Shown piece after piece: positions 12,071 through 26,310 of a stretch of 64,000 nucleotides of DNA. Source of the DNA: Progne subis subis. Lineage: Eukaryota > Chordata > Aves > Passeriformes > Hirundinidae. The notes under the pieces are model-generated. The model saw only the letters and a program-made list of their open reading frames with translations. It made no database searches and was not told the origin of the DNA. Positions within the stretch are counted from its first letter, which is position 1, and each line of letters begins with the position of its first letter. The position numbers and the translations under genes were made by a program. The stretch lies in contig JAKJHU010000083.1 in NCBI GenBank assembly GCA_022316685.1, positions 1,736,001 through 1,800,000 of the forward strand. The letters are read 5' to 3'.

Positions 12071-15027
12071 CAACGTGTGACACGGCTGTAGGATGGACAG
12101 CGCATCCCGAACCACGCTTTAATGCCGGAACAAGCGGGGAGAAAAGGCAGCAGGAGAGGGGTACCTCACCCCGAATGATCCCAAAGGCTGAACTAACCAT
12201 CTTTGCAGCAGCTTTTTCACTCAGATTCCTCCCCTTGCAGGCTGCAATGCCAGCGCCGGGCTGTGATTACCTCACTCTGCGAACCATGACTATTCACAGG
12301 GAAATAAAAGCTTTGTTCCTCTTCTTACGGTCGTGGTTATAAATTCCAGGGCTACAGTTCAAATTAATGCCAAATATTCCAGAGCTAAAACTGAATAAAC
12401 GTTCAGGTTCTCAGATGATTCCCTTTATAAAAAGCTGTCCAAAACAAGCTTGTCTGGTATATAACTATGCAAGGGAAAAATTAGGGGGGGGGGAAACTGG
12501 AACTTGCTGATTCAAGTTTTAAGTATGTCCTTAAATGTCTTTCTCTATACTTTAAAACTACGTTTGGCCCCGCGAACAAAAGAGCGCAATTCTTTAGCAG
12601 AGGAATCACAGAAATGCTAATTTCCAACTGGCGGCAGACTGAGTAGATGCTAAATTTTCATATAATCTAACAGCTCCCAGAAAAAGCCATTCCCAGCATA
12701 TGGGAGCTGTGTATAAATAATTCCAGCAATGCTACAGTTGGCTGTGCACAAACACACCGACAGATCGTTGCTAAGCAGGCGTTAAAGCGTGACCACAGCT
12801 TTTCCCATTTCAATTCAATGTCTCACTGCTCCTATAGCCTGAAGCACAGTGCTGAACTTCACCACGGATGGACTTTACTGGAACTCACATCCTCAGGTCA
12901 TATTTAGACCTCACAGGGATTTAAAGATGTTTAAAAAGTGCTTTTGGGGCTCCATCAGGGGCTTGGAAAGGAACTAAATTAACCAGGGTTACTTATTCTG
13001 GTAATATCCCTGAAATAGCCACTTTTGCTGGAGTTTAAAATTTGTATTTTTCCTACACTGCCAGAAGCATTTTGTTTTCTACACAGCCATAATTTCCAGA
13101 CCTAAAATTAGGCCTAAGTTAACTCCATCTACAGCCCTGTGGTACCTGACAATGGAAATCTTTGTGTGCCACCACACATTTTCACATCATCACCGAGGCA
13201 GATGATTTATAAAATGCTGCCTTAATTCCACACACGACAAGTAACATTTTGTTGGGGAAAAAAAAAAAAAAAAAGGAACGAGGAGAAAACCTCCTGAATG
13301 TTTACCAGTAAAAATAAGCATTCTGCCAATTTAGTCAGCATAATATAAACTAGCAAATATACGCTGACCTATAATACACCACAAGCCATGATTTCTATTA
13401 AAGACCCTGGCACCGAATCTAAATAGGAACTTTCCATCTCAGCTCTAAATAGCAAAAACTGTGCCCTGCTGCAAATGCTCTGGGACAGTCACCCACAGCT
13501 CTCCTGTTCCAACGAAACATTAATTGAGAAACCCCCACATCCACCCCAGTGCCATGAAAAAAGCTTTTATCAACACAACGTCTCTTGGAAATTGCTTTCA
13601 GATCAGTAAATCTGAGCATTTTTCCTTTGTATTTTGCCACTAGAAATCCCCACCTGCAGAGCGTTCATGTTCTAAACTTTCAAAGCAAACCACATCATAC
13701 CAGTTCCTCTCCACGAGGAATCTCCCTCACTCCTGTCTTTGAAAAGGAATAATTTAAGAGCAATGTCAAAAGATAAAGCTTTCAGCACCTGAGGCTGGAG
13801 GTTGTGTCCTCCCACCCGTGCACGATCACTCTTCTCCCTGCAGTGTCTCCCGTCACTTCTGGGGACTCCAACACAGCATTCCACAACAGCCAATTCCATG
13901 TGGGCACCTACCTCCTACTGACTCCTGAGCAACTCCTAGCAGTACCTCGGCCAGTTTAAATACCACGTAAAGCTAACTTGGAAGTTCACAAACCCCCCAA
14001 AATCTCTAGACATTATTCAATTCTGTAAATCAGAAACTTGCCCTTTCCCCCCCCAAATAGGATCTGATAGTGTACAACTACCAAAATGGGGCTTGTTTCG
14101 ACATTAAAAACCTCATTTCTTCTATATATGGTAACAGCATTTATATATTAACGTTCAGATTGAGTATAAAATCTGGCAAAAAAGCTATTGAATGCTGGAA
14201 GAAACATATTTTAAAGAAATTTAGCAAAGAAAGGGAAGGGTTTCTAATTTTCAAAGCCTATCCAATTTAGTAGTGCATTTTCCTGATTATGCAGTGAACA
14301 CAGACTTCAACTAAACATACCAGGATCTGACCAGCACCACTAGGCCAAAATTAATCAAATTAACCAAACTTTGAACAGCTGGGAGCAGTAAGAGTCTTTT
14401 ACAGGACAGACAGGACAGTTCAATTTGTACAGCCCCTCCTGCCCACACCAGGGAGGAGAACAATGCCAAAAGGAGTCTAGATAACAGGGAAAATCAAGGA
14501 AATGAAAAATCTCTTTACATTGTTTAGGGGGATAAAATGCAAATTCCTATACCGGTTTTGCACAGTACCATGAGTTCTCATGGGGCCTACACATTTGATT
14601 AGGTCTAAAACTGCTCTTCATTTAAATAGAATTCCTTCCCTACTACTTTCCTCCTTACCAAATGTGAATTTAAAGCAGAGGGAGAGAAACCACAGAGGAG
14701 ACTACGGTCCCAAATGCTGTTTTAGGGACTAGATTTGTCTCCCCCAGCTGACCACACTCCATGGAAACCAGACTCCCATCACACAGCTGGCAAGACAACA
14801 CTCTGATAAAACAACTGTGTTTTATAAATTCCCCAAGTCCAAACTCCAGGCTTCAAAATTCATTACTGTGACGGCTTGTGTCTGCCCTGCAACTGAGAGC
14901 AGAGATAGCAAACACATTTATTGTGCCTCTCATAATGCTCCCCTTTGTTTCAGCCAGCAGCTGGTGGAAGGCACTCCAGATCTGCTGCTTTCAGATACTT
15001 CTACTTACAACTATTCATACTAGTCTT

Positions 15028-15075
15028 TTTTTTTTTTTTTTTTTCCCCTTCTCCTCCTCCTTCTCTTTTTTTATT
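15028..15075. repeat. Pyrimidine-rich tract
   Basis: A T run continues into CTCCTCCTTCTC and another T run on the plus strand. Confidence 0.8.
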
Positions 15076-15476
15076 AAAACTGTTGGGCAACACGATAAAG
15101 CACAGACAAGCTAAACAAAGATAACACCGTGACGTAGTGTCTGCCTATAGAGCAGCTCTGCTCTCCCTTGACACCAGCCCATGCAGTCAGCAGGAATGTG
15201 CTTTATTTTAACCACTTAGGAGCCCGGCTGAAAGTGCTTCCACTCAACACGATGTCTGTCAGGCCAGCAGGGCTCTTCCCAGCCCCTCAGAGCCCTGGGC
15301 CAGCTCTCTCTAAACAGAGGATGTCCAGCTCTGTTTGCCTTTCTCTGGCCAGCAGGAGCCACGGCCCCACTGGAACGTCCACAACAGCAAAAGTCGTGTT
15401 TTTACAAGTGTGCCTCAACAGAGAGACACCAGAGGGGTCTGAAATGTGTCTGAGAGCTCCAGGAGTCACCAGGGGG

Positions 15477-15516
<40 letters not shown>

Positions 15517-15520
15517 TACA
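15477..15520. repeat. Poly(A) joined to (AT)n microsatellite
   Basis: An A run of about 17 passes directly into about 12 TA dinucleotides. The form suggests slippage from a single A-rich seed. Confidence 0.9.
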
Positions 15521-15629
15521 CTACTCTGGGCAGCAGCTTCCTTCCTGTGACTCGGTATAGGCTGCACTGACACGGGGCTGCCATGTCCTATCCCCCCTCC
15601 CAATTTCCTCTCTCCCGCTGGCTGCTTTT

Positions 15630-16135
15630 AATGCACAAAGACTGAGCATTAATTACAAGCCACAAATGAAAGGCTTTGTCTTGCCAGCTGAAGATTGACA
15701 CGGTGCAGACCTTAGGCAGGTTAGAATAAAACTCCTCGAAGGAAAATTCCAGGCACTGCCCTCGCCCGTTTTTTGTTCTGCGTCTGACAGATGGATTTAT
15801 CCACAAGAGTGAATTCCAGGCAAGTTTTTAACTTTTAGGGGGAAAAAAACAAAAAAACAAAAAAAACAAAAACACCCCCAAAAAACAAAAAACCAACAAC
15901 ACCAAAACCTTAAAATTCTTCATTCATGGTGGTTTGTCATCAAGGTCCTTACCTTTAAGGTCTTGGATCGAATTACTATGACCTCAGGCCACTCTATTAA
16001 TTAAAAAAATCGTGGGCAAGAGCATTAAGCAGACTCTAATTAACGGGCATCACACCTTTAATTATATTTTCCAATACCTGCGAACAAACTCTGATCAGTG
16101 AGAGGAGTTGCTTCATGTTCTTAAGGCCAGATTCC
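15630..16135. promoter_or_regulatory. Candidate conserved non-coding element
   Basis: This is a complex, non-repetitive block apart from the A/C tract inside it. It contains several TAATTA-type homeodomain cores (near 15651, 15997, 16038, 16058) and long stretches without simple repeats. Conservation cannot be judged from one sequence, so this is a weak call from texture and motif density. Confidence 0.2.
15841..15910. repeat. A/C-rich simple sequence
   Basis: A runs are broken by single C or short C runs over about 70 bases. Low complexity, no coding potential. Confidence 0.8.
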
Positions 16136-19100
16136 CAGGAATGAGTAGTACATGAAGATCTTCAAGGGCAGTTTTTAAAATTGATTCAAGATCAAAAAAT
16201 TTCATTTCATAGCAAATGCTGAAAAGCCGAGATGTTCACAAAAGCAATACAGATGTGAAAAAGATACCGTAAAATACAATTTATTTTCTATTGCTACATT
16301 CTAAAAATCGTTAGGAAATTAAAAAACAAATTGATTGGAACAAATTTCTAAACTATTACGTTTTATTCCACTACGGCAAACACAGAAGTCAGTTCGTGCC
16401 AACATAAATTGGGATAAATGGCATAAAAATTCCAATTCATGCACAAAATAAAAATAATCACGTGATTTGAGATATCAAATACCAAGCAGGGAAGTCACCA
16501 CAAATTACTCAACAAGTCATCAAAACAAGTTATCAGCACAGAATTGCAATGCAGCAGCAGAGTCCCGTGCAGATGTTGCCAGCTGCCTGCTCTGGGCGTT
16601 ATTTCATTATTATTTCACCTCACACTCTACAGTGGGAGAGGACTGACAGCCCTGGCACTGGGAAATTCCCCCAGAATCAGATCTGTGTGAAACAGGCTGC
16701 AAACAATCTGCAAAGTGTGTAGTTCCAGGCAGATTTGCTTCACTTGCTTGACCAAAGACAACAAAGTAATCCACTCTCAGGGGGAAAATCTTTGGTCACC
16801 ATGAAAAAGACATCCCAAGAAGAATTACAGATTATTTATATGATTGCTGAGCACTTCTGCAACCCCCACTCAGAAAAACAAACTAAATATCTTATCCCAA
16901 AACCCAGCATTCTGCACCATGACTTTATTTCTGGGTTGCTCCTACAAAAGATATGATTTAAGATGAGCTTAAATAAGACTTAATTCTGGGAAGTAGTAGA
17001 TCAACCACTGTAAACAGTGTGACAGTAGTCTGTATTTCCTTTAGAGTACATTAAACAGACCTATCTGGAGAGCATAATAAAACAGCAAACTACAGAACAA
17101 CAACAAAAAAATTATGTATTAATGGCAACAGCCTGATTAAAGTCAGATCCTGGAAATATTCTTTATTATAATTCTCTCTGCAGCCAACTTAGTGATTCCT
17201 TTATCTGCCACATATTTTACTGACTTTCTGCTATGATAACAAAAAGCTAATTTAGGAAACGAAAAAGTCACATACACATGTGGAGAAGAATTGGCAAAAG
17301 CCTCTTCTCCTCCGTTTACAAAACATATGAAGCACTTACTCCTGGAAGCAAGCTCTGGCTACCACTGTGCAGAGATCTGTACGCCAAAAAACCCATGGCC
17401 AAAACCAAAATACAGCGATTAAAGTGACTGCTCTGTGCTGGCTCCTCCAGCTGCCCCTGCCTGCCAAGCAGGGACACGTTCTGCTCCACACTGCAGGCAG
17501 GGACGTTAAATAGTGACCTCTGCATTCAGTCACCTCCACCCACCTTCCTCCTCTTGCCTTCAAAAGCCTCACAAAGGAGTCAGAATTTGGTGCAGCGGCA
17601 TCACTGGCGGCCTGCAGCAGGCTCGGTCGAGGATGCTTCCATAAATACATTGTTGATCGAATTTAGAGGGATTTCTACTTAATAGGTCTTGAAAACGCTG
17701 TATTATGTACCAGAAACTACAGTGCAATAGGTAGAAAATGGCAAATTTGCCTCCCCCAAGCCAACATCACCCTATTAGTAAGTGGAAAACTGACCACTCA
17801 TCTGAAATTCTCTCTCCTCACACTATAAAAGCACAGCTGTACAAAATACCATTGCTACATCAACTGTCTTGGCTGGGGAACTGTGACAGTTTCACAAACT
17901 ATTTCACAAATACGTAAGATTAATAAAAAACCTTTGCTGAACACTTCAACAACGGCTGAAAAATTCCCCTGAAAAATTCAGGTACCTGGTATTTTTTCCT
18001 GGTACCTGAAAATACCAGCTACCAGCTGAGGAATTTTCCTTGGTAAGGAGGCAAGAATTGATGGCATGGGAAGAAGAAGGGCGGCAGATTTGCCACAAAG
18101 AAAGCAGGGTGGAATAATTTTTAATGCTGCGGTCTGGCAGAGCTCTCTAATATTTCCTCTGTCAAACTGCAGCTTTCACACCTCAACAGTTGTGACTGCG
18201 AAGCTGTGTTCAGTAACAGCCCAACAATGAACTCAGGCTTGGGTCTAACTTTAGACCAGGAGATTACTTCATAAATTCACAGCTCTCTCTTAAGATAATG
18301 TCCCATTTAGGTAACTCTTACAAAACTCTGAAAAAAAGAGTTGCTTTTCCTGCTTAGAGTAGCTGTACTCGTGCAGACTGTGGCTAAAAGAAGATTTCAG
18401 TTACCTGGCAGGCAAGATTGGATGTAGTCAGTGCGAGAACTGCACTGATCTCCAGATAAGTAACACCAGGGTTGTCTGCAATACTCATTAACATCGATGG
18501 CAGAGGAGGATTTCTCTGACAGAGGATGGCTTTGTGCTCCAGGAGCAGGACTGCACCCCAGGAGCAACCTTTGAGCCTTTCTGATAGCTCTCCCAAGAAA
18601 AACCTGCATCAGCCATCCAAAGTCACTTAAGAGGGACTAAAAATCAGCACAATGATCATTTTGCTCAGAGAAGGACCAAGCTCTGGGTTAAGCCCAGCTC
18701 CTGAGTCCAGCCAAAGGCAGCAGTTTGGGCAGCCCAAACACAGGATGGGAGAAAGGAAGACCAAGGGAGAAGAATCATCTGTACTTCCTGCAGTAAATTC
18801 CATTTTCTTTTTTGCTTACAAAACACGACATTCCTCTTTACTGGGCAGCAAAAGACAAATGTGATCATGTGATTTTACTGAAAATATAAAAGCACTGTCA
18901 ATATTTTTTTTTTTTTTTTTGGTCAATTAAATATAATTAAGGCAACATGTTGAAGATGTTGTTTCCCAGACCAAAGGTGGTTTCAGATTTAGGTGTTCTT
19001 TTTTTGGTCACCAAGACTGAGAATCTTAAATTACTTTGTTGCATAAAAGATGGCAAAGCTAAACTAATCAAAGGCCAGCTGAAACAATCAAAACCAGAAG

Positions 19101-22100
19101 CCTCGCCATCAATTTCAAAAGCAAATCAAAGTCACAGCAAGGTCATGACAGAAGAAATTGTAAGATTCGGGGCTAAAGCAATATTTCAGTACACTAAATC
19201 CTACCTTATAGCTGGATTGTCATGTGATGGCAAAGAGAGAGAAATTCAATTTGTGAAAGCTCAGATTTGAATAATTCCCCCTAAAGTGAAAATATTTGTG
19301 ACCCTCTGGTTGGTTGGTTGGTTTTTGGGTTTTTTGGGTATTGTTTCTGTTAGTGGATACTCAGGTTTAAACAACCCCCCGATGGCTGATATTCCATGGA
19401 TATGATCTTGTAAGACAAATTAAATTCTGGGAGTTCAGTATCCCTTGCGGATATGAACACGGTCAGGATGTTCTTACAGCAACCATGCTTCAAACATTAA
19501 TTCTGAGATGTTCACTTGCGGCGGAGTCATATTAAAAGTAAGTCTAATAAATTGTGCACACTTTCTTTCATAAGGATTTGAAGCGAAAGGTGAAGGTAAA
19601 AAAAATACTCCACTTATTTCAACTGGAGCCTATTTTTAGAAGTACTACAGGATTTTATTGCAGTTTAAAAATAAACATGCTCTGAAAACCTTTTCTCACA
19701 TTATTCTTCTTTGCTACATGTGGAAAAACTCGGATCATCAAGAAAATGAGCTCTCTAAAAGAGCTGTGAAATCTGATATTGAACTTTCCAGCAATGTTTC
19801 TTTTATTCCCATTTTATTTCTCCCCAAATTCCCTACCTGGAAGGTAAAACAGCCCTCAAGAGAGGACAGAAATGCTTTAAAATATGAACAGAAAAGCAGA
19901 TGTATTTAAAATGTTAGGAAAAGACATGCACAGGTGGGTAATGCCTTTGGGATGGATCTGGAATAAAGCAGCATCACCGTTCAGGGCACTGTGTAAGATC
20001 CTGAGGGAATCCCTGGGACTTGCACCCAAGTGACCAAATTCTCTCCCTAAACCACAGTGAAATGAGAAAAAAAATCACATTTGGCACCACAAACACAGGA
20101 AAAAGTTGGATTTCCACTTTGGTTTTGCTACCTGATGTGCAGCCTCATGGTCTCGCACACGAGGGACACTGAACCCCTCCAGCCAAGCCGGACACAACAT
20201 CCAAGATTTTAATCCACTGAGCAGCAGAACAATCCCAACCCATCTCCCACAAAGAATCCATTGTGGAGAACAACATCCCTTTGTCCTTCAGGATGGGCTC
20301 CAAAACCCCTTGTGCAGAGGGAGAGCGAGGGAACAGCGACAACTGCACAGAACATTGGGAATCCTCAGCAAACCACGGGAGCCTTGCAGAGGGAAACAAG
20401 ACGGGCTCTTGAGCACGCTCTGGCCATGGAGAACGAGCAGGACGTGCCAGCCTGCCCCTTCCTCATGAGACGGGCCCGGCCACTGCCTCAGACAGCAAAA
20501 TAAAGCAAATTCAGCTCAGCACAAGCCCTGTAGAGTGCATAATATAGGATATTATATTATAATAATATCCTCCAGTCCTCTGGATTTGTATTATTCTGAG
20601 AGACAACTCAACACTCCCTCAGATGCTGCTCTCCTGCAGTGTTTTAACAACAAAGAACTTGTGAAGGCTTCTAGAAGAGGCCAGAGAAAACTGCAGCTCA
20701 TGAGATTCAGAGGAAAGGATTCCATGTAATTTCTCCAGGGTTATGGGTGCTGGTATAAAGAAACATACAAAAGTTAAAATACCACCATTGTTCCTGACAG
20801 CACTGTCTACCGAAACAAACAGGCACATGGCACCACTAAGGAAGAAGGTAAAACTAAATCCGTTCCTCTGAGAGAGCAGTTTTTAATCCTCGGTTCACTA
20901 CAAACAAATAAATTAATTTTACTGGGAAAAAAGAAAATGGCTATGAAGAAAGGAACAGGAAAATTTTAGCAAACCAGAGAGCACAAAAGCTTTGAAACTG
21001 TTGCTCCACACTCTGAGGTTTAGCTGTGGAAAAGCTGGTAGCAGAGAATGAATTCCTGCCCAGAAGGACTGAAGGTGATGGATGTGAATTCAAGCACTCC
21101 CACCCAGCCCAGCAGCAGCACTGGGATTGCTGGAGGCTGTCCCAGGGATAAAAGGGTGCCAGGGATGGATGGCAGCACTGCCCAGCTCAGAGCCCCGCTG
21201 TTTATTTCACAACCAGGGGGTGGTTTGTGGGGCCAAGTTGCAGGGTTCACTTCAAATCAATGTTCTCTCCAAGGGGAAGCCAAGGCAGGGCAGATAGAGG
21301 GAGGGATTGTGTTTGCTACCAAGAAATTACATGCTGCCTGGGCAGCCTTTCTCACAGTTTTCTGGGCATTGAGGACAGGTTTTCCAGAACTCTTGGAAAA
21401 ACAAGAACAAGCAGAGGTTCTTGTTTTTGAAGTTATCTTGACAGTCATGGGGTTGGAAGGGTTGAGCAGCACCGAAGTTACACTCTGCTGCTCAAAACCT
21501 TTTATTAGGGCTCTGTCTTTCTGCCCTATACCTACAAAACCTTAGCTGAATCTCCCTTTTGAAAACAACTCCAGGCTCCTTCTCTATTTATTTCAGAGCT
21601 GCAACTTGAAGCAGCTTAATTTCAGAAGCAACTTGATCCTGACACAGCCCAGAAAAGACAGGGAAGTGAAGATGTGTTGGTAAAACAAAGGTAACAAAAA
21701 TAGGCCAGCTGTGTGTTTGTGACCCACCACTCACATCACACTATCCCCACAGGAGCCAGAAATCAAACCTCTCACCGCATTACTACAATTCCCAGTGAAT
21801 CACCTGTTAAATCCTTCCCCATCTCACCCGGAAAACACTTCTGAAGATCTACCCCCTTATCACACATTTAAGATGTTTCACCCCATAATTAAGCAGGGGT
21901 TGTATTAACTGTGAAGTTTCTAATGGAACCAAACAGCAATGCTGGGGGCAGTGAGACTCTGCGTTATTAATTAAAAGGTTTGGAAGCCCTGCTTCAGGTC
22001 AGAAATGGGCTCAGCCTGGCTTGCACTGCACAAGCACAGCTGGACTGCTATTTCATTAAGTCCCTGATCCCAACTCATCCTGCCAAGAGAATATTGAAAT

Positions 22101-24186
22101 TAACTGCCAGCATCTGTGGGCACATTCCTTCTATCCAACTCAGCAGGCTCTGATCTAAAGGAGCAGACCTGGGGACATCCTGTGGCTCAGACAGGGGAAC
22201 TTCAAATTCTTCCCAGCATTGTCGGCAAGGCCTTATTCCTTTTCTCAGCTAAAAAGACTCAACTACATCCACTGAAGGAGATTCCATCACCTCACTTTGG
22301 GTGGGCTCCACTACAGAGGGACCAAAGTCACAATATTTTGGTCCAAAAGCTCCTGTTTCCCCTCCATGACTGCTGAGCACAAAGTAAAGATCAAGCCCAT
22401 ACAGCCATCAAGTCCAAGAATCACTGTTTTTACCTGCTTAGCTAATTCATGACATATTTTATTTGAACATCTCAAACAGGTAAAAGCAATTTTCTTTACT
22501 AAGAGGTCACAGTAAGGTTTAGCAGCTGTGGCAAAATATTCCAGTTGAGGCACTTGGAATGCTGCTGTCAGCTTTATCCCAGACTTCTCTAAGTTCAACC
22601 AGTTATAGCTCTTTATCCCCTGCTGTAAATAAGGATAACATTCATTGTTTATTTCACAGGGCTGGCTGAAAGTTGAATTAACTGGGCTTCGGTGAGAGCA
22701 AGGATTCTGCAGAGAGGATTAAAAATCTATGCAAATGTGAGCATTAAAATGTTTGTTGTCATACTTGTTAAATGCAGCAATTGAGAAACACTTGAACTCC
22801 AACAGGGTAGTGTTCAATTTACTGTACTGCAAAGAAAAACTCAGAACATCCACGGATTATCTCTTAAGGCAAACATAATGTACCTTAAAGCAGTCACAGC
22901 CTTAGATATTTGGACTTTTAAGAGTTTTTAAAGAAAGATAATTTTTTTAAACTTTTTTTTTTTTTTGCGATGAGCTGAGTTAAATACATGTATTATGTAA
23001 CATTAGTGAGAGAAGCGTTTTCAAAGATTGAGAACCCAGCCAAGGCTCTGTAAACATCCTTGCTAATGCTGGAATTCCTATTTTTGCCACCTTTGGTAAA
23101 TAGCTCAGTGTAATGCCTGCAGCAGGACAAGAGCAGAGTGTTCACCTCTGGGTTTGGAGCGTTCAGCAGGAAAAGTGTGCACGTCAGCATTGCCCCAGCT
23201 GGCCCGAGGAGATTAAATTCACGCCAACCACAGAGTGGCTGCGAGAGCTCCGCGATGCCACAGCAGGAAAACGGCAGGGTGGGTGTAAAACAAGCACCAG
23301 TGCACACCAGATGTCTGAGGAGGACATCTCAAAAAGATCCAGAGCATGAGGAAGAATATTAAAAAAAAAAATGAAAAAATTCCCCTTCGATGCCATAAAT
23401 ATTTATACTAAATCTGGCCAAGTTCAGACTTGTCCTAGGTGAATCATACAGCACTTCCCTCAGCCTCTCTTCATTTCATGTGTTCTGGATAAAAGCACCA
23501 CAAAGGAGGGGCCACAGTTGTGTCAACTTCTTTTTCTCTATGTAAGAGCAGTTCCTGGTTGAGCTGCTTTAGAAGACGTTGCTTTCCAAAGAATATAAAC
23601 AGAAGAACTAAACAGTCCTATTTTCTTTGGCTTGCTCTTGTGTGGCATTTACTGATCTTCCTAGATCATTGAGATTCATAGAAATAGTTCCTTCTTAATT
23701 TTCCTTACAGGGACATTTAATTACAATCAGCAGAGCATCACAGAAAACAACTCCAATGTTGTAATCTGGAACCAAGAAACCACAATTTTCCCAAAAGGTT
23801 CTGCTCTGAAAGTGTCCAAACCTGCCACTGTCACAAATACCTTAATTTACTTTCAGAAGTGAGACCTACTAAAGTTAGCAATTAAAGAAAAAAATTGGAA
23901 GTCTCAATACCATCTCCAAAGTGCAAGCACAGCATGTTGATACCAACTGCTAAAGAAGTAAATCCCTGCTCATTCCAAAAAGAACAACAGCTACTCAAAA
24001 AGATCCATTTGGCAGCTTTGGGTTTCACTCTTCTCACGCAAAAGCTGACTGGGCTGGGCACTTTGTAGATTGTAACTACAAAGGGTATTGCCAATCGGCT
24101 GTTCTGGGACTTTGAGTTACAACAAAACATAATGAATGTTCCAAATCGGTTTATATTCCCATCCAACAGTGCCATTCCTACAGTAG

Positions 24187-24188
<2 letters not shown>

Positions 24189-24234
<46 letters not shown>

Positions 24235-24305
24235 ATTAAATCTCTCTCACATCTAACTACAACCCATATTTCAAGGCAACCCCCCCCCCCCCCCCCCCCG
24301 CCCCC
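24189..24305. repeat. Poly(A) 44 and poly(C) 20 tracts
   Basis: An uninterrupted A44 run is followed about 47 bases later by C20 and a further C5 after one G. On the minus strand the C run is a G20 run that could form a G-quadruplex. Such paired homopolymers are prone to sequencing and assembly error, so lengths are uncertain. Confidence 0.9.
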
Positions 24306-24913
24306 GATTTCTGCATGCTGAGAAAGAAATATTAAGCCTCACAAAGCAGGAAAATGCAGTGCTGCCTGCCCTGTCAAATGGGTTTCCAGGAAAAACTACT
24401 GCTTTTTAAACACAACTGGTTCCAAACTTTCCCTGGGAGAGCAAATATATTTCCTGGAAACTGCTAGCAACATTTGGAAGAATAGGAGGAGAGTTATACA
24501 CTACAATGCCTGGTTCTCACAGCTGACAGGGAACACTCCGAAGTGATGAGGAGTGAAAAGGAACATGTCTTTAAATAATCAGACACTCTTGTAACAATGG
24601 GAATTAGGAAAAGGACAAGAGACACAGGTTTTGTGAGGCAACTGAGCTGGCACCAGCCTGCTGAAGGCAACTTCCCTTCCTCCCTGTGTGCCACCAAGGC
24701 TGCAACATTCCACTTTATCCCAGATATTACCTACTTCTGTCCATGACCACCACTTGTGGATGAGCTTTTTCTCCAAAACCAAAATGAGGCACAAAGCATC
24801 ACACAACGTTTTTTGGGGGAAAAGCTGGACTGCACCAAGTGCTACTACCCTTAACAAGTTCTTGCTTTTAGCCCTAGCAACAAGCAAGTTTAAAACAAAA
24901 GGAAATGAAGTGT

Positions 24914-25040
24914 TACTTAAAAAAAGCTGCCACCAAGCAGTGCCATGAAATTTAGGCAAGGAAACATTCTAAACTCTTGTTTAAAAAAAAAATCTGCTAC
25001 CAGCCAGTGCTGTGAAACTTAGATAAGGAATGATTCCAAC
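24914..25040. repeat. Diverged tandem duplication (about 65 bp)
   Basis: Two copies of an A-rich lead followed by 'CTGCCACCAAGCAGTGCCAT' or its diverged form, then 'GAAA(T/C)TTAG(G/A)', lie next to each other. About 80% of bases agree by eye. Confidence 0.7.
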
Positions 25041-25080
25041 CTCAGTTTCAGTTTTGTCCCCACCACTCACATCACCCTGA

Positions 25081-25150
25081 GACTGCCATTCCTATTAAAA
25101 CTGGATCCATTTGAGGACTGCCATTCCCATTAAAACTGGATCTCTGAAGA
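25081..25150. repeat. 35-bp tandem duplication
   Basis: The 27-base string starting GACTGCCATTCC and ending AACTGGATC occurs twice, offset by 35 bases, with one mismatch. Confidence 0.85.
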
Positions 25151-25289
25151 TCTTTGATGAAGTCCCATCATCTCACCGAGATTTCTGGGTGACTTTTTCT
25201 TTGGCTGGAACCAATGCTGTGGTGGTGCCGGTGGTGCCCAACTTCACCAAGGTTGCACAAGAAGCTGTACTGAGATTATTTCTTAACAA

Positions 25290-25552
25290 GGAATGACCTT
25301 TTCTAAGGGAATGGCCTCAAGTTGCATCAGGGGAGGGTTAGGTTGGATATTAGGGAAAGGTTCTAGCCCAGAGGGTGCTGGGCACTGCCCAGGATCCCCA
25401 GGGAGTGGGCATGGCACAGAGGCTGCCAGAGCTCCAGGATCTCCCAGGGATGCCCAGGGTGGGATTATTGGGGCGTCTGTGCAGGAATAGGAGTTGGATC
25501 CACAATCCCTGTGTGTCCCTTCCAGCTCAGGATATTCGGTGATTCTCTGAAC
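25290..25552 (+). mobile_element. CR1 LINE 3' fragment
   Basis: The series 'AAGTTGCATCAGGGGAGGGTT' region, 'TTGGATATTAGGGAAAGGTT', 'TCCCAGGGATGCCCAGG' and the ending 'CCCTTCCAGCTCAGGATATTC' with GTGATTCT matches the 3' end of avian CR1 in plus orientation. It is 5'-truncated and somewhat rearranged in its middle. It is the most complete CR1 tail in the window. Confidence 0.88.
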
Positions 25553-26089
25553 TGAAGTCCCCCAAGCTCGCCTAACCCTACAATCAGTGCCAGCTACTCC
25601 TGCTATTAAGACCAAACCTCTTCCAGCTCCATCCATCTGTGACAGGAGGTTTACAAGTGGGCAGAGATAACCCTAATTAAGAGCTCAACTGCCTGTTCAG
25701 TGCCCTGGAGGATCCATCTCCCCCCATCCCTCCCAGGACACACACCAGTGCTCCCTGAGCTCCACTCACCGCTGAGCCCACTTGAAGAGCCAGGCTGAGA
25801 ATGAATGAGAACATCTAAAAAAGCTGTGAGATGAAGCACCAGGGGCAATCTGCCCCCAGGAAATCCAGAGGGAGCATGGTGGTGCCTGCTCCTGCCCTCA
25901 GCCTCGTCCCACAGCTATCCCCAAAGGCAGGGACAAACAATGCCCCTGTGTGTGCAGCTATCCGTGCTGATCTGGAGAGCAATTTCCAGGAGGATGGTCC
26001 AGGCTGCAGGGAAAACCAGCTGGCTTTAAAGAAGGAATTCAACCCCAAAGCCCTCACGGTTCTTTAACGCTGAGGAAGTATAAAGCCAT

Positions 26090-26310
26090 TTTTGTAAACA
26101 CTTCTGCAGGAACTTGTGTTCACCGCTACCTCACACTATTATCAGTGAGAAATTATAGGCTCTGTCCTGCTGGATTATTGTTAGTGTAAACAACTCTGCT
26201 GAATTGCTTGGCACTCAGTCTGCATGCAGCATGTTCAAACTCTGTAGTCTATTCAGCCAAAATCAAATATAAAGGCCCATCTGTATTAAACCTCAAGAAG
26301 AAATTAATAG
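26090..26310. promoter_or_regulatory. Candidate conserved non-coding element
   Basis: A complex block free of simple repeats, with a forkhead-type TGTAAACAA core near 26187 and several AT-rich motifs. The call rests on sequence texture only. Confidence 0.18.

Noticed and set aside
21048..21545. 165-codon plus-strand frame
   Set aside because: No known protein family, no splice or promoter context, and repetitive composition in its first part.
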